Below, in pieces: positions 51,688 to 59,744 of a stretch of 64,000 bases of DNA. The position numbers were made by a program, and so were the translations under genes. The stretch comes from Caulobacteraceae bacterium (GTDB taxonomy: Bacteria; Pseudomonadota; Alphaproteobacteria; Caulobacterales; Caulobacteraceae). The stretch spans positions 124,001 to 188,000 of the forward strand of contig JAIYCQ010000042.1 of NCBI GenBank assembly GCA_027487945.1, written 5' to 3'. Below the pieces are notes generated by a model. It was not told where the DNA came from and searched no databases. It worked only from the letters and a program-made list of their open reading frames with translations. Each line of letters opens with the position of its first letter. Position 1 is the stretch's first letter.

Positions 51688-51717
51688 GCGGGACATGCAC
51701 GGAGGTGCATGTCCCGC
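51688..51717. repeat. REP-like inverted repeat, copy 7
   Basis: GGGACATGCAC and GTGCATGTCCC form a perfect 11-bp stem with loop GGAG, between the convergent GST and M20 genes (44-bp gap). It is the most perfect copy in the window. Confidence 0.88.
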
Positions 51718-51725
51718 CGGGGCGC

Positions 51726-53330
51726 CTACTTCGCCTCGGCCAGGGCATAGAGCAGGTCGACGTAGAACTTCTCCACCTCGGCCAGGCCCGCGACCTTCGA
51801 GCCGGCCCTTGGCTTGATGACCATATACTCGTTGGGTGCATGCTGCGCCGCGCCGTGGCCGAGGCCGGCGGTGACCAGCGGCAGCTTCAGGCGGTCGGTG
51901 AAGACGTAGTAGGGGGCGCTGCCCGCCAGACGCGGCAGGACGGTCGGGGTGACGCCGTACTTGTTGAACGTCCCGATCGCCGCCCGGACCAGCGGGGCGT
52001 CCACGGAGGTCTGGGCGGGCGGATAGCCGCTGAGCTGGCTGATCTGGATGTCGGTGAAGCCGTTGGCGTCCAGGTGGGCGCGGAACTTCGCCATCATCTC
52101 CTGAGGCGTCTGGTTGGGCACCATCCGCACGTCGACCTTGGCCACGGCCCTGTGCGGCAGGATGGTCTTGGTTCCCACGCCGGTGTAGCCGCTGACCAGC
52201 CCGTCGATGTTGAAGCTCGGGTTGAAGAGATTCTCGTAGAGGGTCTCCTCGGCGGTCATGCCGCCGATCCAGCGGTCGACTTTCAGCGCATCCTTGCGGG
52301 CGTCGGCCTCGGCCAGCCACTGGGGCAGGACGCCGTTGGCCAGCCGCTGCTCCTCGGCGCTGGGCGCACGGACGCTGTCGTAGAAGCCGGGCACCAGACA
52401 GGTGTTGCCGTCGACGGTCGTCAGGCTGGCCAGAGCGTGGGCGAGGCGCCAGGCGGGGCTGTCGAGGATCGACTTCAGCGAGCCGTGCACTTCCGCCTCC
52501 TTGGGACCCCCGTGCGGGCCGCCCTGGGCGATCAGCTCTACATACCAGATGCCCTTGACGCCCATCGGCATGGAGACGGCTCCGGCCGGGGTCTGGCTGT
52601 TCATCGGGAACATCACCCCGTCGGCGGTCTTCAGCCGGTCCTCATACTGGCCGATGATCTCCGGATAGTTGGGCGAGCCCAGCTCCTCCTCGCCCTCGGC
52701 CATGATCATCAGGTTGACCGGCAGCTTCTTCTTCACCGCCAGGATGGAGGCGACGGCGTTGAGGAAGGCGCGCTCCGGGCCCTTCTGGTTTGTGGCGCCG
52801 CGGGCCATCAGCACCTGGCCAAGCTTCGGGTCGTCGACCAGGTCGCCGGCGAAGGCGTCGACCTTCCAGCCGGTCGGCTCGATCGGCTGCACATCGTACA
52901 TCATGTAGACGACGAGGGTCTTCTTCGCCCCGGCGTCGAACCAGCCCCAGACGCCCGGGTGGCCCTTGCTGGGGACGATGGCCGTCTCCTGGAAGCCGAG
53001 CGCCTTGAGGTCGCTCTCGACCAGCTTCGCCATCTCCAGGACGCCGTCGTTCTGGGCGCTGATCGAGCGCTGGCGGACCCAGCGGCGCAGGTTCTCGACG
53101 TGCTCGGCCTGGTGGGCGTCGATGTGGGCGTAGATCTTGTCGTGCTTGCCCTTGTAGGCCGGGACCTTCGAGGCATCGAAGGCCTCGGTCGTGGTGAACG
53201 GATGCTTCGGCGCCTTGACCGGTCCGGCCTCGGCCGCCGGGTCATGCGCGCCGGCGGGAAGGGCGGCGGCCGCCGCCCCCAGTCCGAGAAGGGCGCCAAG
53301 GCCGCGCCGCGATACCGAAGTCTTCGTCAC
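51726..53330 (-). CDS. Tat-exported M20 family peptidase-like protein
   Basis: 534-aa protein with a Tat-type signal (SRRGLGALLGLGAAAAALPA). The M20 di-zinc fold is clear: catalytic Glu in AEGEEELGS (near 214), His in KEAEVHG, and GLGHGAAQHAPNE at the end. However the first metal motif, normally GHxD, reads MMYDVQP with Met144 in place of His, and the bridging Asp motif RGATDDKG reads RGATNQKG with Asn181. Two ligands are thus replaced, so metal content and activity are doubtful. GTG 53330 follows AGGGAG at 8 nt; the frame to 53465 overlaps the divergent GST gene. Confidence 0.83.
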   Translation of the reverse strand: MTKTSVSRRGLGALLGLGAAAAALPAGAHDPAAEAGPVKAPKHPFTTTEAFDASKVPAYKGKHDKIYAHIDAHQAEHVENLRRWVRQRSISAQNDGVLEMAKLVESDLKALGFQETAIVPSKGHPGVWGWFDAGAKKTLVVYMMYDVQPIEPTGWKVDAFAGDLVDDPKLGQVLMARGATNQKGPERAFLNAVASILAVKKKLPVNLMIMAEGEEELGSPNYPEIIGQYEDRLKTADGVMFPMNSQTPAGAVSMPMGVKGIWYVELIAQGGPHGGPKEAEVHGSLKSILDSPAWRLAHALASLTTVDGNTCLVPGFYDSVRAPSAEEQRLANGVLPQWLAEADARKDALKVDRWIGGMTAEETLYENLFNPSFNIDGLVSGYTGVGTKTILPHRAVAKVDVRMVPNQTPQEMMAKFRAHLDANGFTDIQISQLSGYPPAQTSVDAPLVRAAIGTFNKYGVTPTVLPRLAGSAPYYVFTDRLKLPLVTAGLGHGAAQHAPNEYMVIKPRAGSKVAGLAEVEKFYVDLLYALAEAK

Positions 53331-53408
53331 TGGAAAGCTCCCTCTACTCACCCTGCGGCAGGCTAGGACGACGGCGCGGGGGCGTACAGGGCTGACGTTG
53401 GGGCGCCG

Positions 53409-53439
53409 TTGACGCGCCGCTGTGCGCCAGCGCTCAATC
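53409..53439 (+). promoter_or_regulatory. Candidate housekeeping promoter for GST gene
   Basis: TTGACGC at 53409-53415 matches the Caulobacter -35 consensus TTGACGS, and GCTCAATC at 53432-53439 matches 7 of 8 of the -10 consensus GCTANAWC. The 16-bp spacer is about 2 bp longer than usual. It ends 24 bp before the ATG. Confidence 0.35.
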
Positions 53440-53463
53440 CCCGAAACACCCGAGGAAGCCCCC

Positions 53464-54249
53464 ATGCTCGACCTGCTCGAACACCCGCTGTCCCCCTACG
53501 CCCAGAAGGTGAAAATCGCCCTCGTCGAGAAGGGGATCGACTTCACCGTCCGCACGCCGGACGCCATCGGCTCGGGCAACACGCCGGAAGCGTTCCGCGC
53601 CGCCAATCCGCGCGGCGAGGTGCCGGTGCTGTTCGTCGACGGGGCGCCGATCTTTGACTCCTCGATCATTCTGGAGTTCATCGAGGACCGCTTTCCCACG
53701 CCCGCCCTGCTGCCGGCTGACCCGCTGGCCCGGGCCCGGGCGCGGATGATCGAGGAGGTGATGGACACCCACTACGAGGCCATCACCTGGGGTCTGTCGG
53801 AGATCGCCTGGTTCCGCCGCGCCGAGGGCGACCTGGCGGTGACCCTGAAGGCCGCCGCGGCGGAGCAGACCGGGCGTCTCCATGCCTGGCTTGAGAAGCA
53901 GTTGGGGGACGCCGAATGGCTGAACGGCGAGACCTTCGGCTGGGCTGACCTCTGCGTCGCGCCCTTCGTGCAGGGCGCCGTGGGACACGGCGTTGGACCA
54001 GCGCCTGACAGCGCGCTCGGACGGTGGCTCGACAGGGCGAGGGCGAGGCCCTCGGTCGCCGCCGGCTTCAAGGCCGCCGCGGACTCGATCCAGGCCATGT
54101 CGGCAGTGGCGGGCATCGTCGACGCCGGCCTGTTCAAGCGCCAGTACCGCGACCACCGGCTGGAGTGGATGATCCGCTCCGGCGGCGTCGAGGTGGTGCT
54201 CAAGGGGCTGGAGAAGGACAATATCCGGTTCAACAGCGAGCCGGTCTGA
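53464..54249 (+). CDS. Glutathione S-transferase family protein
   Basis: 261-aa GST, longer than usual. LLEHPLSPYAQKVKIALVEKGIDF and NPRGEVPVLFVDG with DSSIILEFIEDRF mark the thioredoxin-like domain; GETFGWADLCVAPFVQGA is in the helical domain. The last 50 residues (RQYRDHRLEWMIRSGGVEVVLKGL) extend past the normal fold. Serine in SPYAQ would be the catalytic-position residue. ATG 53464 follows GAGGAAG. Confidence 0.85.
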   Translation: MLDLLEHPLSPYAQKVKIALVEKGIDFTVRTPDAIGSGNTPEAFRAANPRGEVPVLFVDGAPIFDSSIILEFIEDRFPTPALLPADPLARARARMIEEVMDTHYEAITWGLSEIAWFRRAEGDLAVTLKAAAAEQTGRLHAWLEKQLGDAEWLNGETFGWADLCVAPFVQGAVGHGVGPAPDSALGRWLDRARARPSVAAGFKAAADSIQAMSAVAGIVDAGLFKRQYRDHRLEWMIRSGGVEVVLKGLEKDNIRFNSEPV

Positions 54250-54279
54250 CGCCGGCCTCTCCGTTCGGCCGCAATCTCT

Positions 54280-54306
54280 CCGGGCTGCAACAAAGGTGCA
54301 GCCCGG
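54280..54306 (+). terminator. Hairpin after GST gene
   Basis: CCGGGCTGCA and TGCAGCCCGG make a perfect 10-bp stem with loop ACAAAGG, 30 bp after the GST stop. No U-run follows. The rest of the 260-bp gap up to 54509 shows no convincing feature. Confidence 0.5.
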
Positions 54307-54509
54307 GCGCAATGAACCCGCCTTGCTGCCGCCGGGAGCCCCCGCAAGGATCTGCCGATGGTGCGACGCCGTCGGGGGCGGCGCGCCTGGCCTGAGTGCG
54401 GGATCCCCCTGATCCCTGCCGCCGCGGGCCGTGGTGGCGGTGTCGCGCGACGTGCGACGCCGTCCCCTCTCTCCCCGGGGCAGAGGAGCGGCCGCAGGCC
54501 GAAGACATC

Positions 54510-55295
54510 ATGACCACAAGACCCGGCGCCCTGGGCGTCTTCCTCTGCCTGGGCCTGACCGCCTGCGCGGCCGGCGGACGCCCGCCCGGACCTCCGCCGG
54601 GCGGCCTTCGGGCGGGCGGACCGCCTCCGCCGGGGCAGCAGCTGTTCATCAGCCCGGCCGGCAAGCCGTTCCGACCGTTGCCCGGCGGCTCCGGGCCGCG
54701 TGAGGCCTGGTTCCGTGAAGCCGACAGCGATGGCGACGGCGGCCTCGTCCGCGGCGAGATGATCGTCGACGCCCTGGCCTTCTTCGATACGCTCGACAGC
54801 AACCGGGACGGCGCCCTGGATGGGGCCGAGGTCACCCGGTACGAGACCGAGGTCGCGCCTGAAATCCTGCGCCCGTCGGGCGGGCCGGGCGGCGAGGAGG
54901 CCGGCGGCTCCGGTCCGGAGGGCGGGCGTCCGGGCGGCGGCGGTCCCGGAGGCGATCCCGGGGAGCGCGGCCCGCCCGGCGGTGGCGGACCCGGCGGTGG
55001 CCCCCCCGGCGGCGGCCCGGGCGGCGACAGCCCCGGAAGGGGCCGGGCAGGGGCCGGTGGCCCGGGCGGCGGCGCGCCGATGCGGTTGCAGGGCGCCGCA
55101 CAGTTTGGACTGCTCAATGACCCGCAGCCGATCATGTCCGCCGACTTCGACCTGTCGCGGCGGGTCACGCGAGCGGAGTACGAGCGCAAGGCCCGCGAGC
55201 TGTTCGCCGACCTTGACCGTGACGGTGACGGGGTCATCCGCTTTCAGGACCTGCCGCCGCCCCCCGGGCGCCCTGGCGGTCGTCGAGGGCGATAG
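54510..55295 (+). CDS. EF-hand lipoprotein with Gly/Pro-rich linker
   Basis: 261-aa protein with a lipobox (LGLTAC, Cys19). EF-hand loops: DSDGDGGLVRGEM (near 73), DSNRDGALDGAEV (near 97), a degenerate DFDLSRRVTRAEY (near 211) and DRDGDGVIRFQDL (near 234). Between the two pairs, about residues 120-190 are a Gly/Pro-rich, collagen-like tract (GGPGGGPPGGGPGG). It should sit in an envelope membrane and sense or bind periplasmic calcium. The start ATG 54510 is the only one placing the lipobox correctly. Confidence 0.75.
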   Translation: MTTRPGALGVFLCLGLTACAAGGRPPGPPPGGLRAGGPPPPGQQLFISPAGKPFRPLPGGSGPREAWFREADSDGDGGLVRGEMIVDALAFFDTLDSNRDGALDGAEVTRYETEVAPEILRPSGGPGGEEAGGSGPEGGRPGGGGPGGDPGERGPPGGGGPGGGPPGGGPGGDSPGRGRAGAGGPGGGAPMRLQGAAQFGLLNDPQPIMSADFDLSRRVTRAEYERKARELFADLDRDGDGVIRFQDLPPPPGRPGGRRGR

Positions 55296-55351
55296 ATCCG
55301 GGCTTCATTCCGGCTACGGATACAGTACCTGTCGCCGGAGAGGAGACCTCC

Positions 55352-56212
55352 ATGACCGGTCGGACCATCAGGGCGCTGCACCCCGCCCACCGCGACGACA
55401 TCGCCGATCTCGTCACGCGCCGGCCGCTTCCGGGACCCGGCGTGGACCAGATCGATCCGTTCCTGTTCCTCAATCACCACGGTCCCCAGGTCTATCCGCC
55501 GAACAACCGCGGCCTGCCGTTCGGACCCCACCCGCACCGCGGGTTCGAGACCGTGACCTTCATTCTTGAGGGGGAGTTGTCGCACCTCGACAGTGGCGGC
55601 CATGAGAGTGTGATCCGGGCCGGCGGGGTGCAGTGGATGACGGCCGGCAGCGGTCTGGTCCACGCCGAGCTGTCGCCGGACGCCTTCAAGCGCGCCGGCG
55701 GGCCGCTGGAGCTCCTGCAGCTGTGGGTGAACCTGCCCGCCGCCCTGAAGTTCGCGCCCCCGCGCTACGTCGGGCTGCAGCGGGACGAAATCCCGGTGGC
55801 GACGCTCGACGACGGCCGGGTCGAGGTCGACGTGATCGCCGGCGAGATCGGCGGCGTAAGGGGCGGCTATGACCCGCTGGTCGACATCGTCATGGCCACC
55901 GTGCGGCTGACGGCCGGCGGCAGGGTGACGCTGCCGGCGGCGGCCGGCCGCAACGTCTTCCTCTACATCGTGCGCGGCGCGGTCTCGGTCGGCGGGGCGC
56001 CCAGCGGGCCCCACAACCTCGTCGCCTTGAACCTCGATGGCGACACGGTGGAGCTGTCAGCCGAGACCGACGCCTTTGTCGTCTTTGGCCATGCCGCACC
56101 GTTCAACGAGCCGGTGGTCTCCCACGGCCCGTTCGTGATGAACACGCGCCAGCAGATCATCGAGGCGATCAACGACTACAACGCCGGCAAGTTCGGCTCC
56201 GTCCCCGGCTAG
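55352..56212 (+). CDS. Pirin family protein
   Basis: 286-aa bicupin. The N-terminal cupin holds the iron site: HPHRGFETVT gives two His, and QWMTAGSGLVHAE gives the third His and the Glu. The family start VTRRPLPGPGVDQIDPFLFLNHHGP is intact. The C-terminal cupin is degenerate, as usual. Some pirins act as quercetinases, others as redox-linked regulators. ATG 55352 follows GAGGAGACC. Its stop shares CTAG with the convergent gene. Confidence 0.88.
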   Translation: MTGRTIRALHPAHRDDIADLVTRRPLPGPGVDQIDPFLFLNHHGPQVYPPNNRGLPFGPHPHRGFETVTFILEGELSHLDSGGHESVIRAGGVQWMTAGSGLVHAELSPDAFKRAGGPLELLQLWVNLPAALKFAPPRYVGLQRDEIPVATLDDGRVEVDVIAGEIGGVRGGYDPLVDIVMATVRLTAGGRVTLPAAAGRNVFLYIVRGAVSVGGAPSGPHNLVALNLDGDTVELSAETDAFVVFGHAAPFNEPVVSHGPFVMNTRQQIIEAINDYNAGKFGSVPG

Positions 56213-56853
56213 GTCGGCTCACGCCCGGTATCGAGGAAGTCGCGGGCGCTGAAGTCCTCCGGGGCGGCGACCTCGACGATCACCTCGTCGCGGTCGTCGA
56301 ACTCGGTCCGCAGGGCCCGGCTCATCACCGCATGCATGTCGTACAGGCAGGTGATGTAGGTGAACTCCAGGATCTCCTCGTCGGACAGGAAGGTCTTGAG
56401 GGTGTCGAACACCGCGTCCGGCGTGCGCCCGTTCTGCAGTGTCAGGCAGTCGGCATAGGCCAGCACCGCGCGCTCCTGCGCGTTGAAGCAGTCGGCGACC
56501 GGCCAGTGCGGCACGGCGGCGATCTTCTCTTCCGGGACCTTCAGGCCGCGCAGGGACTTGCAGTGCTGCGAGAAGACGAACTGGCTGCCCTTGTTGAAGC
56601 CGGCGCGGGTCTGGCCGAGCTCACGCAGCACCGGGTCCAGCTTGCGCGTCGGGCTGCGATAAAGGGCGAACCCCTGGCAGCTGTGATGCAGGATGTCGGG
56701 CGCCAGGGCGAAGACCGTCCACCAGTCGCCGGGCGTGCCGGTGGCGGTGCCGGGCTCGGCGACCGGGTCACGGTCCCCGAACAGCAGGTTGTACATGCGG
56801 AGGCCCGTGCCCTGATCGACTTCGGCGCGGGGAACCTGGCGTAGGCGGGGCAT
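56209..56853 (-). CDS. Carboxymuconolactone decarboxylase-like (AhpD fold) protein
   Basis: 214-aa helical protein of the CMD/AhpD superfamily: APDILHHSCQGFALYR, ELGQTRAGFNKGSQFVFSQHCKSLRGLKVPEEKIAAV and DAVFDTLKTFLSDEEILEFTYITCLYD. The redox CxxC of AhpD is absent and the usual position reads FSQHCKSLR, so it is a decarboxylase-like or unknown-function member. ATG 56853 is chosen because the domain begins there; the frame continues upstream only opposite the kinase gene. Confidence 0.75.
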   Translation of the reverse strand: MPRLRQVPRAEVDQGTGLRMYNLLFGDRDPVAEPGTATGTPGDWWTVFALAPDILHHSCQGFALYRSPTRKLDPVLRELGQTRAGFNKGSQFVFSQHCKSLRGLKVPEEKIAAVPHWPVADCFNAQERAVLAYADCLTLQNGRTPDAVFDTLKTFLSDEEILEFTYITCLYDMHAVMSRALRTEFDDRDEVIVEVAAPEDFSARDFLDTGREPT

Positions 56854-56977
56854 GTGGCATGTCTCCGGATCGTAAGGGCTGTCGGTCCGGCGATCATGCC
56901 CTGCGGCGGCGGGATGTAAACGCCTCCCCAACGTCATGGTCTTGCTCCGGCGCCCCTGCAGCGCCGACAATGGCCGG

Positions 56978-57841
56978 GTGAAACGCCAGACCCCCATCAC
57001 CGTCGTCGGCTCTATCAACCTGGACTTCGTCGCCACCGGCGCCGTGCTGCCGACGCCGGGCCAGACGGTCACCGGGGCGGCTCTGTCCATCCATCCGGGC
57101 GGCAAGGGCGCGAACCAGGCGCTGGCGGCCCGGCGGCTGGGGGCGGCGGTGTGCCTGATCGGCCGGGTCGGCGCCGATGGGATGGCGGACCAGGCGCTGG
57201 CGCTGCTGCGGGCGGACGGAGTCGAGCTCGGCGGGGTGAGCGTCGATGGCGCGGCGGCGACGGGGGCGGCGCTGATCGCCGTCGACGCGGAGGGCGAGAA
57301 CCAGATCATGGTCGCGTCCGGCGCCAACGCCGCCCTGACGCCGGACGGGCTGCCGGAGGTCATCGACGGACCTCTGATCTGCCAGCTGGAGAGCCCGCTC
57401 GAGACGGTCGCGGCCGCGGTGGCGCGCGCGACAGGGTTCGTCTGCGTCAACCTGGCGCCGACCCACCTCGCGATCGACGATGCCGTGCTGCGTCGCGCCG
57501 ATCTTCTGGTGGTCAACGAGGGTGAGGCGGGCGACTTCGGCCGCCGCCTGCATGGCCTGCCGGGGCTGGTGGCCGTCACCTGGGGCTCGCGCGGCGCGAC
57601 CCTGCTGCGTGACGGCGTGCGGGTGGCGACCGCCGAGCCGCCCGAGGTGGACGCCCTGGATACGACCGGGGCCGGGGACGCCTTTGTCGGCGCCCTGGTG
57701 GTGGCGATGCTGGAGGGTATGACGCCGGCCGAGGCGCTGCGGTTCGCCTGCGCCGCCGGAGCCCTGACCGCCGCGAAGGCCGGGGCGCAGAGTTCACTGC
57801 CCTGGCGGGGCGAGGTCGATGCGGCGCTGGGCGGCGGTTAG
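56978..57841 (+). CDS. Ribokinase-type carbohydrate kinase (PfkB family)
   Basis: 287-aa kinase. PfkB signatures: N-terminal GSINLDFVATG and HPGGKGANQALAARRLG (motif 1), and C-terminal DALDTTGAGDAFVGALVVAM (motif 2 with catalytic Asp). Resembles ribokinase (ribose to ribose-5-phosphate), but no ribose transporter is adjacent, so the sugar is not certain. GTG 56978 is chosen (VKRQTPITVVGSINLD); the frame upstream adds an unrelated head. Confidence 0.83.
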   Translation: MKRQTPITVVGSINLDFVATGAVLPTPGQTVTGAALSIHPGGKGANQALAARRLGAAVCLIGRVGADGMADQALALLRADGVELGGVSVDGAAATGAALIAVDAEGENQIMVASGANAALTPDGLPEVIDGPLICQLESPLETVAAAVARATGFVCVNLAPTHLAIDDAVLRRADLLVVNEGEAGDFGRRLHGLPGLVAVTWGSRGATLLRDGVRVATAEPPEVDALDTTGAGDAFVGALVVAMLEGMTPAEALRFACAAGALTAAKAGAQSSLPWRGEVDAALGGG

Positions 57842-57938
57842 CCGTCATTCCGCGCCGACGTCCCGCGCCCCTGTGTCGCGGCTGCCCGGACAATGGCGTA
57901 GGCTGCGCCCGAGCCAGGTCCTGCCCATGGAGCCCCCT

Positions 57939-58532
57939 ATGACCGACCGCCTGCCCGATTCCGCGCTGGACCAGCTGTTCCGGGAGGCGCGGACGCACAA
58001 CGGCTGGTCTCCTGAGGCCGTGCCCCCGGCGCTGATCCGCGAGCTGTACGCCATGGCCGCCCTCGGCCCGACGGCGTCGAACGCCCAGCCGGCCCGGTTC
58101 GTCTTCCTGGTCAGCGACGAGGCCAAACAGCGGCTGGCCCCGCACATGGCGGCAGGCAACCAGGACAAGACCCTGGCCGCGCCCGTCAATGTGCTCATCG
58201 CCTTTGATCTGAACTTTGGCGAGAAGATCCCGCAGGTCTTCCCGCACAGGCCTCAGCTCAGGGAGGTGTTCGCGGCCAACCCCGCCCTGGCGAGGGAGAC
58301 CGCCTTCCGGAACGGATCGCTGCAGGCCGCGTATCTGATGCTGGCGGCGCGGTCGCTGGGCCTGGATTGCGGACCGATGTCCGGCTTCAACGCGTCCGGG
58401 GTCAATGAGGCCTTCTTCGCCGGCACGGGCTGGGAGGTGAACTTCGTGTGCAACATCGGCTACGGGACCGACGAAAACCTGTTTCCACGCAATCCGCGGC
58501 TGACGTTCGAGGACGCCTGCCGCATTCTCTGA
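57939..58532 (+). CDS. RutE-like malonic semialdehyde reductase / nitroreductase
   Basis: 197-aa FMN-dependent nitroreductase-family protein. The family pattern is LFREARTHNGWSPEAVPPALIRELY, GPTASNAQPARFVFL, and AARSLGLDCGPMSGFN near the end. Length and sequence fit RutE/YdfG-type 3-hydroxypropionate-forming reductases of the pyrimidine Rut pathway, but no other rut genes are nearby. ATG 57939 follows GGAG at 7 nt. Followed by the patatin gene after 22 bp. Confidence 0.82.
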   Translation: MTDRLPDSALDQLFREARTHNGWSPEAVPPALIRELYAMAALGPTASNAQPARFVFLVSDEAKQRLAPHMAAGNQDKTLAAPVNVLIAFDLNFGEKIPQVFPHRPQLREVFAANPALARETAFRNGSLQAAYLMLAARSLGLDCGPMSGFNASGVNEAFFAGTGWEVNFVCNIGYGTDENLFPRNPRLTFEDACRIL

Positions 58533-58554
58533 CCTTCCGGTTCCGGGCGCCCGC

Positions 58555-59733
58555 ATGGCTGACGACAAGTCCTCCAGATCGTTCCTGAACGGCTTCGGAC
58601 GCCTGCCGGCGCCGGACACCCCGGCCGCCGAGGTGGCCGGGTTCGCCGGGGTGCGCCTGACGGTCGAGGAGGCCGAGGAGTCGCTGAAGTCGGCGGCCGA
58701 CAGCCTGTCGCTGCCCAAGGCCCTGCTGCCACGCGAGGATTTCAACATCCTGGCCATCTCCGGCGGGGCCGCCGGCGGCGCCTTCGGGGCCGGGGTGCTG
58801 GTCGGGCTGACCGCGGCCGGGCAGCGGCCCGACTTCGCCATCGTCACGGGTGTGAGCACCGGCGCGCTCATTGCGCCCTTCGCCTTCCTGGGACCGGACT
58901 GGGACGACAAGCTCCGCGATGCCTATACCGGCGGCTATGCGGCGAAGCTGCTCAGCCTCGGCGGCCTGTCGGGGAACCTTGGCGGCGTGTTCAAGAGCGA
59001 GCAGCTGGAACGGCTGGTCGCGCCCTTCCTCAACGAGGACATGCTGGAGGCCGTCGCCGCGCGTCATGGCCAGGGCCGACGCCTGCTGGTGGCCACGACC
59101 GATCTCGACAGCCAGCGGACGGTGATCTGGAACATGGGCGAGATCGCCTCGGTCGGCGGGCCGGCGGCGCTTCGGCTGTTCCGCGACGTGCTGGTCGCCT
59201 CGGCCAGCCTGCCCGGCCTGTTCCCGCCGCGGCGGATCACCGTCGAGCACGAGGGCGTCGCCTATGAGGAGATGCACGTCGACGGCGGCGTCGCCACGCC
59301 GCTCTTCGTGATGCCCGAGGCCATGCTGCGCTGGAAGAACATGCGCCATCGCCTGCAGCGCAGCCGGATCTACCTGATCGTCAACACGGTGCTGGAAGAG
59401 GCGCCGCGCACCACGCCGAACAATATGCCGGCCATCCTGATCCGCAGCTTCGACACCATGCTGCGGTTCAGCTACCGGCAGGCCATCAGCATGACGACCA
59501 ACTTCTGCGCCGCCCACCGGCTGCCGCTCAGCATCGCCTCGATCAGGCCCGACCCGGCGCAGGGCAGCATGATGAGCTTCGATACGCCGTCGATGCAGCG
59601 CACATTCGATACCGCGTTCGAGCGGGCGGCGGCCGGGGATCTGTGGATCACCCCGACGGCCGACCCGGCCCGCCCGGCCTTCCTCGGCGCCCTGATGTCG
59701 CGCTGGTCGGCCTCGTCGCCGTCAGGCGGCTGA
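58555..59733 (+). CDS. Patatin-like phospholipase
   Basis: 392-aa acyl hydrolase. Catalytic dyad: Ser101 in GVSTG and Asp243 in VDGGVA; the oxyanion loop GGAAGGAFGAG is at 70-80. The N-terminal 60 residues are not part of the fold. No signal peptide or membrane helix. It should hydrolyse membrane lipids or lysophospholipids. It starts 22 bp after the RutE-like gene and is probably co-transcribed. Confidence 0.85.
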   Translation: MADDKSSRSFLNGFGRLPAPDTPAAEVAGFAGVRLTVEEAEESLKSAADSLSLPKALLPREDFNILAISGGAAGGAFGAGVLVGLTAAGQRPDFAIVTGVSTGALIAPFAFLGPDWDDKLRDAYTGGYAAKLLSLGGLSGNLGGVFKSEQLERLVAPFLNEDMLEAVAARHGQGRRLLVATTDLDSQRTVIWNMGEIASVGGPAALRLFRDVLVASASLPGLFPPRRITVEHEGVAYEEMHVDGGVATPLFVMPEAMLRWKNMRHRLQRSRIYLIVNTVLEEAPRTTPNNMPAILIRSFDTMLRFSYRQAISMTTNFCAAHRLPLSIASIRPDPAQGSMMSFDTPSMQRTFDTAFERAAAGDLWITPTADPARPAFLGALMSRWSASSPSGG

Positions 59734-59744
59734 GGCGAGGCTAA

